In this document: positions 25,985 to 36,814 of the stretch, piece after piece | Position numbering within the stretch: position 1 is the first letter of the stretch | Layout of the letters: each line of letters begins with the position of its first letter | Assembly: GCA_023388965.1 (NCBI GenBank) | Contig: JAEWFF010000073.1 | Coordinates: forward strand, 81,772-145,771 | Length of the DNA stretch: 64,000 nucleotides | Reading direction: 5' to 3' | From: Pseudomonadota bacterium | Lineage (GTDB): Bacteria > Pseudomonadota > Alphaproteobacteria > Rhizobiales > Methylopilaceae | Program-made: the position numbers and the translations under genes | Notes under the pieces: generated by a model | The model's input: only the letters and a program-made list of their open reading frames with translations | Told to the model about the DNA's origin: nothing | The model's database searches: none

Positions 25985-26716
25985 ATGATTTCCCCCAAGG
26001 CAACCGTCAGCGCGATTGCGCTTCTGCTGGCTTCTGCCGGCGCGGCGTCCGCCTTTGTGGCGACCGCCACTACCGATCTTAATGTGCGCAGCGGCCCCGG
26101 CACGGGCCATGGCGTGGTCGATGTTCTTCAGGCCGGCCAATCCGTCGAAGTCGTCGGCCAGGCCGGCGGCTGGTACGAACTGGCCTCCGGCGGCTGGGCG
26201 AGCGGCAATTATCTCGATGCCGAGGGCGGAAGCTCCGCTTATGTCGAGCCCGGATACGGCTACGATTACGGCCCCGCCGCCTTCTATTATGACGACGATC
26301 CCTTCTATTGGGACAATGCGGGCTTCTACTTCTTCATCCGCGATGGGCGGCGCCACCGCGTCGGCTGGGACTGGTTCCGCGATCGTGACCACCGCCACGA
26401 TTTCCGCTGGTCCGACAACCGCCGGCGCGGCGATTTCGAGCGCCGCTGGCAGCGCCATGCGCGCGGTGACGGCGACGGACGCCCCGGCATCATCCGCAGC
26501 GGCGACGGCAATCGCGGCATGACCGGCAACCGCGAAGGTGGTCAGCGCATGAGCCGCGAGCAACGGCCTCAATCCGGCGCCGAAGGCATGCGGTCCGGAC
26601 GGGCCTCGTCCGAAGGCGCGCCGCCACGTATCGAAGGAAATCGCGGCGGGGGCGGCGGTGGGCCCGCCTCTTCGGGGCCCCGCATCCTCGACGGTGTTCC
26701 GGGTGGCGGCTACTAA
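25985..26716 (+). CDS. Secreted SH3-domain protein, glycine/arginine-rich tail
   Basis: A 243-residue exported protein. Residues 1-23 are a signal peptide ending ASA. A bacterial SH3 (SH3_3) domain lies at about 27-77, with the diagnostic LNVRSGPGTGHGVVDVLQAGQSVEVVGQ and GWASGNYL. A Tyr/Asp-rich segment (about 80-115: YYDDDPFYWDNAGFYFF) and an Arg/His- and Gly-rich tail follow. SH3 domains of this kind often bind peptidoglycan, but no enzyme domain is attached and the function is unknown. GGAGA lies before the ATG. It is the first of two tandem paralogues; the second starts about 260 bases downstream. Confidence 0.82.
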   Translation: MISPKATVSAIALLLASAGAASAFVATATTDLNVRSGPGTGHGVVDVLQAGQSVEVVGQAGGWYELASGGWASGNYLDAEGGSSAYVEPGYGYDYGPAAFYYDDDPFYWDNAGFYFFIRDGRRHRVGWDWFRDRDHRHDFRWSDNRRRGDFERRWQRHARGDGDGRPGIIRSGDGNRGMTGNREGGQRMSREQRPQSGAEGMRSGRASSEGAPPRIEGNRGGGGGGPASSGPRILDGVPGGGY

Positions 26717-26972
26717 AGTATGAACCGCTTTTGCGGATCCGAGGGCTCGCCGGTTTTGCGCCGGCGGGCCCTTATCCCGCCGCGTCCTCCGCAACCTGCG
26801 GAGTTGTACGTATATCGTTGCGGTGGAATCTTCCTTTCCTGAACATGCGTTCAGAAAATTTTCCTTCGACAGTCTCTGGCGCCGCCACATTTATGCGCCA
26901 CATGAAAAAGCACGCAAAAGGCGCGCGGCCATCTGGTTCTGCCGCGGCCCGGAACAGCGAGGTTCACTCCCC

Positions 26973-27758
26973 ATGTCCATATTCACGAAATCCCTGGGGG
27001 CGGCGGCATTCCTGCTCGCATCGGCCGCGGTCGCGTCGGCTTTCCCCGCCACCTCCACCACAAGCCTGAATGTCCGCTCAGGCCCTGGCACCGGCTATCC
27101 GGTGGTCGATCAGCTTAGCCCTGGTGAAACAGTGGAAGTCATCAACCAGAGCGGCAGCTGGTATCAGATCGAAGGCGGCGGCTGGGCCAGCGCCAATTAT
27201 CTCAGCGCGGGCGGCAGCGCAGGCTATGTCGAGGAATATTACGATTACGGCACGCCCGCCTTCTATTACGGCAGCGTCCCCTATTTCTGGGACGATGGCG
27301 GTTACTACTGGTATTGGCGTTCAGGGAGCCGCCATCGCGTGAACAGGGATTGGTGGCACCGCCATCGTTCCCATATCCGCTGGGACCATCGCTGGAACCG
27401 CCGCGATTGGGATCGCGACCGCCGCCGCGGTGAGCGGCCGCGTGCCGAACGTCCGCGCACAGAGCGTCCCCGTGTAGAGCGTCCCCGCGCAGAACGCCCG
27501 CGTGTCGAGCGTCCTCGTGCCGAGCGGCCCCGCGCCGAGCGGCCGCGCATTGAACGGCCTCGTGCTGAACGCCCGCGCGCCGAGCGTCCTCGTGCCGAGC
27601 GACCGCGGGCTGAACGTCCCCGGAGTGAGCGTCCGCGCGTGGAACGGTCCCGCGGCGAGCGGCGGAATGTCCAGCGCGGCGGCGAACGTTCGCAGCGCAT
27701 GCAGCGGGGTGGTGGACAGAGGTCGGGAGGCGGTGGCGAATATCGCCGTCAGCGCTAA
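26973..27758 (+). CDS. Secreted SH3-domain protein with ERPR pentapeptide repeat tail
   Basis: A 261-residue paralogue of the preceding gene. Residues 1-23 form a signal peptide, the SH3_3 domain at 27-75 has the same LNVRSGPGTGYPVVDQL pattern, and the Tyr/Trp-rich segment (WDDGGYYWYW) is shared. The tail differs completely. From about residue 154 there are fifteen consecutive units of five residues, ERPRx, then a Gly/Arg-rich end. The tail is extremely basic and proline-rich. The start at 26973 is chosen for the signal peptide. A good ribosome site is not seen, and the open frame continues upstream. A bidirectional terminator follows. Confidence 0.8.
   Translation: MSIFTKSLGAAAFLLASAAVASAFPATSTTSLNVRSGPGTGYPVVDQLSPGETVEVINQSGSWYQIEGGGWASANYLSAGGSAGYVEEYYDYGTPAFYYGSVPYFWDDGGYYWYWRSGSRHRVNRDWWHRHRSHIRWDHRWNRRDWDRDRRRGERPRAERPRTERPRVERPRAERPRVERPRAERPRAERPRIERPRAERPRAERPRAERPRAERPRSERPRVERSRGERRNVQRGGERSQRMQRGGGQRSGGGGEYRRQR
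27432..27656 (+). repeat. Fifteen 15-base units coding for ERPRx pentapeptides
   Basis: The reading frame holds fourteen ERPRx units plus one ERSRG. The fifth residue varies (A, T, V, I, S, G). At the DNA level, Glu, Arg and Pro codons switch freely (GAG/GAA, CGG/CGT/CGC/CGA, CCG/CCC/CCT), so few units are identical in DNA although the protein motif is strict. Confidence 0.95.
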
Positions 27759-27780
27759 ACCGCACACCGTACAGCCAATG

Positions 27781-27810
27781 AAAAAGCCCGCCGATCGGCG
27801 GGCTTTTTTT
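27781..27810. terminator. Bidirectional terminator between SH3 gene and purB
   Basis: AAAAAGCCCGCC, loop GAT, CGGCGGGCTTTTTTT. The A-run and T-run on both sides serve the convergent SH3 and purB genes. It lies directly against the purB stop codon. Confidence 0.92.
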
Positions 27811-27811
27811 G

Positions 27812-29119
27812 TCAGGCGTTGCCGAACACGCGCTTGAAGATCGTATTGACGTGCTTGAAGTGGTAGCCAAGATCGAACAGATCTTCGAGTTCCTTGGCCG
27901 ATAGCAGCTTCGTCACGTCCGCATCGGCCTTCAGGAGCGTCAGGAAATCGCCCTTGCCGTGCCAGACGGGCATGGCGTTTCGCTGCACCAGCGAATAGGC
28001 CGCCTCGCGGCTCGCGCCCTTCTGCGTCAGCGCCAGCAGCACGCGCTGCGAATGGACGAGCCCGCCGAGCAGATCGAGATTTTTCTTCATCCGCTCCGGA
28101 TAGACGACGAGATGCTCGACCACGCCGGCAAGGCGGTTCAGCGCGAAATCGAGCGTCACGGTGGAATCGGGACCGATCATGCGCTCGACGGAAGAGTGCG
28201 AAATATCGCGTTCATGCCAGAGCGCGACATTCTCCAGCGCGGGGACCGCATAGGCCCGCACCATGCGCGCAAGGCCCGTGAGATTCTCCGTCAATACGGG
28301 GTTGCGCTTGTGCGGCATGGCCGAGGAACCCTTCTGGCCGGGGGAGAAATATTCCTCCGCCTCCAGAACCTCGGTGCGCTGCATGTGGCGGATTTCGATC
28401 GCCAGATGCTCGACCGACGAGGCCACGACCGCGAGCGCGGTGAAGAACGCCGCGTGCCGGTCGCGCGGAATGATCTGCGTCGAGACGGGCTCGGGCGTCA
28501 GGCCAAGCTTCTTGGCAACATGCTCCTCCACGCGCGGATCGACATTGGCGAATGTGCCGACAGCACCCGACATGGCGCAGGTCGCGACTTCCGCCCGCGC
28601 CTGTACGAGGCGTGCCCGCGCGCGCTCGAATTCGGCATAAAAGCCCGCGAGCTTCAGCCCGAACGTCACCGGCTCGGCATGAATGCCATGCGAGCGGCCG
28701 ATCATCGGCGTCATCTTGTGCTCGAATGCGCGCTTCTTGATGGCTCCGAGCAGTTTGTCGACATCGGCGATAAGCAGGTCCGCCGCGCGCACGAGTTGCA
28801 CGTTGAAGCAGGTGTCGAGCACGTCCGAGGACGTCATGCCCTGATGCACGAAGCGCGCATCGGGACCGACGAATTCGGCAAGATGCGTCAGGAATGCAAT
28901 GACGTCGTGCTTGGTCTCGCGCTCGATCTCGTCAATGCGGGCGGTGTTGAACTCGGCCGCGCCGCCCTTGTCCCAGATGGTCTTCGCCGCCGATTTCGGA
29001 ATGACGCCGATTTCGGCAAGCGCGTCCGCCGCATGCGCCTCGATCTCGAACCAGATGCGGAAGCGCGTCTCGGGCGACCAGATCGCCACCATTTCGGGGC
29101 GTGAATAGCGCGGGATCAT
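27812..29119 (-). CDS. purB: Adenylosuccinate lyase
   Basis: A 435-residue enzyme of the fumarase/aspartase superfamily. It acts twice in purine synthesis: SAICAR to AICAR, and adenylosuccinate to AMP. The superfamily signature SSAMPHKRNP lies at about 265-275. The catalytic histidine region is GRSHGIHAEPVTFG, and TSSDVLDTCFNVQL near residue 95 is also typical. The length fits the short bacterial type. It lies away from purC-purS-purQ but in the same part of the chromosome. A 240-base repeat-filled gap separates its start from rpe. Confidence 0.97.
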   Translation of the reverse strand: MIPRYSRPEMVAIWSPETRFRIWFEIEAHAADALAEIGVIPKSAAKTIWDKGGAAEFNTARIDEIERETKHDVIAFLTHLAEFVGPDARFVHQGMTSSDVLDTCFNVQLVRAADLLIADVDKLLGAIKKRAFEHKMTPMIGRSHGIHAEPVTFGLKLAGFYAEFERARARLVQARAEVATCAMSGAVGTFANVDPRVEEHVAKKLGLTPEPVSTQIIPRDRHAAFFTALAVVASSVEHLAIEIRHMQRTEVLEAEEYFSPGQKGSSAMPHKRNPVLTENLTGLARMVRAYAVPALENVALWHERDISHSSVERMIGPDSTVTLDFALNRLAGVVEHLVVYPERMKKNLDLLGGLVHSQRVLLALTQKGASREAAYSLVQRNAMPVWHGKGDFLTLLKADADVTKLLSAKELEDLFDLGYHFKHVNTIFKRVFGNA

Positions 29120-29138
29120 ATTCTACCTCTTTGTGTGT

Positions 29139-29190
29139 CGCGGGGCGCGCAAAGCGCGAGCCCGGGACCCATACGCCGTGTATTCACGGC
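29139..29190. repeat. Family E element, partial copy
   Basis: The segment GCGCAAAGCGCGAGCCCGGG, then GACCCATACGCCGTG, matches the longer palindrome at 63587-63722 (CCGGGACCCATACTCCGTGA). It lies 20 bases upstream of the purB start, so it may sit in the purB leader. Confidence 0.6.
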
Positions 29191-29199
29191 AATTCCGGC

Positions 29200-29360
29200 C
29201 TCATCCTGAGGAGGCGTCGATGTCGGGCGTTCCCGACATCGATTTACATCTCAAACCGGCAACAGCCGGTTTGAGTGCGCCGTCTCGAAGGATAGGCCGC
29301 ACATTCCTTCTCTCCTCATCCTTCGAGACGCGATGCTGCGCATCGCTCCTCAGGATGAGG
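29200..29360. repeat. Family B inverted repeat, copy 2, abutting the rpe stop codon
   Basis: Two facing arms (CTCATCCTGAGGAGG ... and ... CGCTCCTCAGGATGAGG) carry inner GATGTCGGGCG..CCCGACATC and CTCAAACCGGC..GCCGGTTTGAG stems and a CGTCTCGAAGGAT segment. The right end touches the TTA that is the rpe stop codon on the minus strand, so an rpe transcript would fold into this hairpin immediately after translation ends. Confidence 0.85.
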
Positions 29361-30026
29361 TTACACCGCCTCCACAGCCGCCTTGCGTATGGCGGCGATC
29401 TTGTCCGCATAGCCCGTGCCGCCGGAAAACACCGCCGAGCCCGCGACCATGACATTTCCGCCGGCCTTGGCGCAGGCGCCGGCCGTCTCCGGCGAAACTC
29501 CGCCATCGATCACGATATCGACCGGCCGGCAGGCCAGCATCGCGCGGATTTCGGCGATCTTCGGCAGTACGGACCGGATGAAGCTCTGCCCGCCGAAGCC
29601 GGGGTTCACCGTCATCACGAGAACAAGATCGAGATCATCGAGCACGTGGGCCAGCGCCGAAGCCGGCGTCGCGGGGTTGATCGCCGCGCCCGCCTTCTTG
29701 CCGAGCTTGCGGATGGCCTGCAGCGAACGGTGCAGATGCGGTCCCGCCTCGGCATGAACCGTGATGTGATCCGCGCCTGCCTCCGCGAAGGCTTCGAGAT
29801 AAGGATCGGCCGGCGCGATCATGAGATGCACGTCGAGCGGCTTTTTCGTGTGCCGCCGCACCGCGCGCACCACTTCGGGGCCGTAGGAGATGTTCGGCAC
29901 GAAATGGCCGTCCATGACGTCGAGATGGATCCAGTCCGCGCCCGCGCGGTCCACGGCTTCCACCTCGTCGCCGAACCGCGCGAAATCGGCGGCCAGGATC
30001 GAGGGGGCAATCAGAATGTCCAGCAT
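29361..30026 (-). CDS. rpe: Ribulose-phosphate 3-epimerase
   Basis: A 221-residue TIM-barrel enzyme that interconverts ribulose 5-phosphate and xylulose 5-phosphate. The N-terminus [17 protein letters not shown] is standard. [22 protein letters not shown] carries the metal-binding His and Asp. VHLMIA and [14 protein letters not shown] follow, then IDGGVS with the catalytic Asp. The length is normal. A family B repeat lies directly past its stop codon. The trmJ gene ends 39 bases upstream of its start on the same strand, so the two may be cotranscribed. Confidence 0.97.
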   Translation of the reverse strand: MLDILIAPSILAADFARFGDEVEAVDRAGADWIHLDVMDGHFVPNISYGPEVVRAVRRHTKKPLDVHLMIAPADPYLEAFAEAGADHITVHAEAGPHLHRSLQAIRKLGKKAGAAINPATPASALAHVLDDLDLVLVMTVNPGFGGQSFIRSVLPKIAEIRAMLACRPVDIVIDGGVSPETAGACAKAGGNVMVAGSAVFSGGTGYADKIAAIRKAAVEAV

Positions 30027-30065
30027 GAGCGGGCGATTAGCACTTTCCGCCCCCCGGCGCCACTT

Positions 30066-30881
30066 TTACGCCCCGTCATCCTCAACACTGTTTTTCAGCC
30101 GCCGCCGCTCCCGGCGCGAGGGCCCGCGCGGCCCCTCCTCCAGCGCCCCGATGACGCCATGCAGCGTGCGGATATCGGCCTCCGAAAGCCCGAGCCGGTG
30201 GAAGATATTGCGCAGATTGCGCACCATGACCGGCCGCCGGCTTTCGGGATTGAAGAAGCCGGCGCGGTCGAGCGCCTCCTCGATATGGGCAAAAAAGGCC
30301 GTCAGATGCTGCTTTTCCGCCGGCCCGGTCTGCGGCGGCATCTCGAACGGCAGGCTGCCATCGGTCAGCTTGAACCATTCATAACCGACCAGAAGCACGG
30401 CCTGACCGAGATTGAGGCTGCGGAATTTCGGATTGACCGGAAAGGTCAGAACCCGGTCGGCCAGTGCGATCTCGTCGTTTTCGAGCCCCGTCCGCTCACG
30501 GCCGAACAGAACCCCGGCCCGCGCGCCGCGTTCGCCCTCCGCCCGGATCAGCCGCGCCGCATCCGCCGGCCCGTCCACGGCCTTGAACTGGCCGCGCTCG
30601 CGCGCCGTCGTTGCAAAGACGAGCGTCAGATCCGCGATGGCGTCCTCGACGCTGGCGAAAATCCGCGCGCCCTCGAGCACCCCGACCGCACCGGACGCCA
30701 TGGCAATCGCCTTCTGGCTGGGGAATTTGGCCTTGGGCCGAACGAGCCTCAGATCGCCCAGGCCGAAATTCATCATGGCCCGCGCCGCGGCGCCGATATT
30801 TTCGGGCATCTGCGGCTCGACAAGAATGATCGCGGGGGCATTTAAGCCTTTGGTCCCGCCGGTTGCTGCTTCACTCGTCAT
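30066..30881 (-). CDS. trmJ: tRNA/rRNA methyltransferase, SpoU family (TrmJ type)
   Basis: A 271-residue SPOUT (trefoil-knot) enzyme that adds 2'-O-methyl groups to RNA, probably at tRNA position 32. The N-terminal motif is [25 protein letters not shown]. The knot motifs are [21 protein letters not shown] and [21 protein letters not shown], as in TrmJ. The C-terminal extension ([23 protein letters not shown]..) is the helical part of the same family. It lies 53 bases from the divergent icd gene and upstream of rpe on the same strand. Confidence 0.9.
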   Translation of the reverse strand: MTSEAATGGTKGLNAPAIILVEPQMPENIGAAARAMMNFGLGDLRLVRPKAKFPSQKAIAMASGAVGVLEGARIFASVEDAIADLTLVFATTARERGQFKAVDGPADAARLIRAEGERGARAGVLFGRERTGLENDEIALADRVLTFPVNPKFRSLNLGQAVLLVGYEWFKLTDGSLPFEMPPQTGPAEKQHLTAFFAHIEEALDRAGFFNPESRRPVMVRNLRNIFHRLGLSEADIRTLHGVIGALEEGPRGPSRRERRRLKNSVEDDGA

Positions 30882-30934
30882 GCGCGGCTGTTATAACCGC
30901 AGACCATCCTCCGTTGGAAAGGCACGTTTCGAAT

Positions 30935-32146
30935 ATGGCGAAGATCAAGGTGGCGAACCCGGTCGTCGAGCTCGACGGCGACGAGATGACCCGGATCATC
31001 TGGCAGTTCATCAAGGACAAGCTGATCCACCCCTACCTCGACATCACACTGGAATATTACGATCTCGGCCTGCCGCACCGCGAAGCGACCAAGGATCAGG
31101 TCACGGTGGATGCCGCCAACGCCATCAAGAAGCACGGCGTCGGCGTGAAATGCGCGACCATCACGCCCGACAACAACCGGATGACGGAATTCAACCTCAC
31201 CGAGATGTGGCGCTCGCCCAATGGCACGATCCGCAACATCCTCGGCGGCGTGATCTTCCGCGAACCCATCATCTGCAAGAACGTGCCGCGCCTCGTGCCG
31301 GGCTGGACGCAGCCGATCATCGTCGGACGCCACGCCTATGGCGACCAGTATCGCGCGACCGATTTCCTGTTTCCCGGCAAGGGCACGCTGACGCTTAAAT
31401 TCGTCGGCGAGGATGGCGAAGTGATCGAGCGCGAAGTGTTCAAGGCGCCCGGCTCCGGCGTCACGCTCGCGATGTACAATCTCGACGAGAGCATCAAGGA
31501 GTTCGCCCGCGCCTCGCTTAATTACGGCCTTGCGCGTAACTACCCGGTCTATCTTTCGACCAAGGACACGATCCTCAAGAAGTATGACGGGCGCTTCAAG
31601 GACATCTTCCAGGAAATCTACGACAGCGAATTCAAGGCCGAGTTCGAGAAGCGGAAGATCCACTACGAACATCGCCTGATCGACGACATGGTCGCCTCGG
31701 CGCTGAAATGGTCCGGCGGCTATGTCTGGGCATGCAAGAACTACGATGGCGACGTGCAATCCGACACGGTGGCGCAGGGCTTCGGCTCGCTCGGCCTGAT
31801 GACCTCGGTGCTGATGACGCCGGACGGCAAGGTCGTGGAATCGGAGGCTGCGCACGGCACCGTTACGCGTCATTACCGCGAGCACCAGAAGGGCAACGAG
31901 ACCTCGACCAATTCCATGGCCTCGATCTTCGCCTGGACTCGCGGTCTTGCGCACCGCGCCAAGCTCGACGGCAATGACGAGTTGAAAAGCTTCGCCGATA
32001 CGCTCGAGCGCGTCTGTATCGAGACCGTCGAATCCGGCTTCATGACGAAGGATCTGGCGCTTCTCGTCGGCCCGGAACAGAAATGGCTTTCGACCACGGG
32101 CTTCCTCGACAAGATCGACGAGAACCTGAAGAAGGCGATGGCGTAA
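30935..32146 (+). CDS. icd: NADP-dependent isocitrate dehydrogenase
   Basis: A 403-residue dimeric isocitrate dehydrogenase of the type shared by alphaproteobacteria and eukaryotes. It makes 2-oxoglutarate and NADPH in the citric acid cycle. The N-terminus [19 protein letters not shown] and the substrate loop [19 protein letters not shown] (with the Ser that binds isocitrate) are intact. [19 protein letters not shown] carries the NADP-specificity region. The ATG at 30935 is chosen by family length. A small membrane protein gene starts on the stop codon (TAATG). Confidence 0.98.
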   Translation: MAKIKVANPVVELDGDEMTRIIWQFIKDKLIHPYLDITLEYYDLGLPHREATKDQVTVDAANAIKKHGVGVKCATITPDNNRMTEFNLTEMWRSPNGTIRNILGGVIFREPIICKNVPRLVPGWTQPIIVGRHAYGDQYRATDFLFPGKGTLTLKFVGEDGEVIEREVFKAPGSGVTLAMYNLDESIKEFARASLNYGLARNYPVYLSTKDTILKKYDGRFKDIFQEIYDSEFKAEFEKRKIHYEHRLIDDMVASALKWSGGYVWACKNYDGDVQSDTVAQGFGSLGLMTSVLMTPDGKVVESEAAHGTVTRHYREHQKGNETSTNSMASIFAWTRGLAHRAKLDGNDELKSFADTLERVCIETVESGFMTKDLALLVGPEQKWLSTTGFLDKIDENLKKAMA

Positions 32147-32604
32147 TGACGGACGCCGCCGATCCGCTGCTGGACGACGGGGAACCGGACGATCCAGCGG
32201 CGGTCGAGCGGCGTGCGGACGAGCTTCTCTCCGCCGCCTTCCGCGGCAGGGCTGAGGTGTTCGACAAGGATCTGGCGGCGTCGAAACGCGCCGCCGACCG
32301 CCTTGTCGAACTAAAGCTCGCAAAATATGCGGACGATGGCCGCACCGAACTTTCGATCACCAATGCCGGCCGTTACTGGGCCATGAACGGCGGCTATCTC
32401 GCCTTTCTGAAGGAGGCGCCGCCCGGCGGCGGTGGCGGTGGGCGCAACCAGAGCCCCGAATTCCAGGAGCTGCGCATGACCTATATGCGGCTCCGGCTCA
32501 ACACGTTCTGGCTGACCTTCGGCCTCTCGATCGCGGGCTTCGTCATTTCCCTCATTTCGATCGGCATCGCGCTTTACACCGGCGAGCCGATCTTCCGACG
32601 CTGA
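32146..32604 (+). CDS. Small membrane protein of unknown function, coupled to icd
   Basis: I do not recognise a named family. The 152-residue protein starts with an acidic segment (1-25). A helical part (30-88) has a winged-helix-like outline and the distinctive phrase SITNAGRYWAMNGGYLAFLKE. A run of six glycines (94-99) acts as a linker, and a single membrane helix (about 119-144) ends in a short tail. The ATG shares its A with the icd stop codon, so translation is coupled to icd. The convergent alaS gene ends 15 bases downstream. A membrane-tethered DNA- or protein-binding domain is an inference only. Confidence 0.78.
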   Translation: MTDAADPLLDDGEPDDPAAVERRADELLSAAFRGRAEVFDKDLAASKRAADRLVELKLAKYADDGRTELSITNAGRYWAMNGGYLAFLKEAPPGGGGGGRNQSPEFQELRMTYMRLRLNTFWLTFGLSIAGFVISLISIGIALYTGEPIFRR

Positions 32605-32619
32605 CGGTTTTTCCGTGCC

Positions 32620-35274
<2,655 letters not shown>

Positions 35275-35368
35275 TGATGCCGCTCGTAAATCCACATTGG
35301 CCCGCACCCCTTCGGCGGGCCGCTTGTCTTACCGGGGGTCTTGGAATGAGTCGAGGGAGGCGCGCGCC

Positions 35369-35505
35369 CCTTCTCCCCTTGTGGGAGAAGGCCGACTCGG
35401 CGCGAAGCGTCGAGCGGGATGAGGGGTATAGGGCTCCCGAAGGATCGACACCCCTCACCCGGCGACCGCTTCGCGGTCTGCCGACCTCTCCCACAAGGGG
35501 AGAGG
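35369..35505. repeat. Family A palindromic element between recA and alaS, copy 3
   Basis: The left unit CCTTCTCCCCTTGTGGGAGAAG and its GCCGACTCGGCGCGAAG...GAGCGGGATGAGGGG are followed by a closing half ending CCTCTCCCACAAGGGGAGAGG. The rest of the recA-alaS gap (35275-35621) holds a CATGCCCGG family C fragment near 35518 and nothing else recognised. Confidence 0.82.
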
Positions 35506-35621
35506 CAGAAAACGCCATCATGCCCGGCACCCCGTTTTTCAGGGGCCCGGGCGTCCGGCGCGGAGGGATGAGTTCTCCGGACGGCCACGCGGGGGCGCGG
35601 CCATGACGGGTGTGTGGACGT

Positions 35622-36704
<1,083 letters not shown>

Positions 36705-36775
36705 GGTCTACATCCTTTTCCGCCGCAAGTGGATCGTGGATGCACCGTACACGATTTGTTCCTGTTTGCAAGTTT

Positions 36776-36790
36776 GTTCTCGTTTTGTGC
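36776..36790 (-). promoter_or_regulatory. LexA-type SOS box upstream of recA
   Basis: On the plus strand it reads GTTCTCGTTTTGTGC, i.e. GTTC, seven bases, GTGC. This differs by one base from the alphaproteobacterial LexA site GTTC-N7-GTTC (GAAC-N7-GAAC on the other strand). A second, weaker copy of the same 18-base pattern (TTTGTTCCTGTTTGCAAG) lies directly beside it at 36755-36772. Confidence 0.65.
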
Positions 36791-36814
36791 GGCAAAATCT
36801 GTGAACGGAACACC

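Noticed and set aside
27432..27656. CRISPR-like array of short repeats
   Set aside because: The units have no spacers and are in frame in a protein gene with varied codons.
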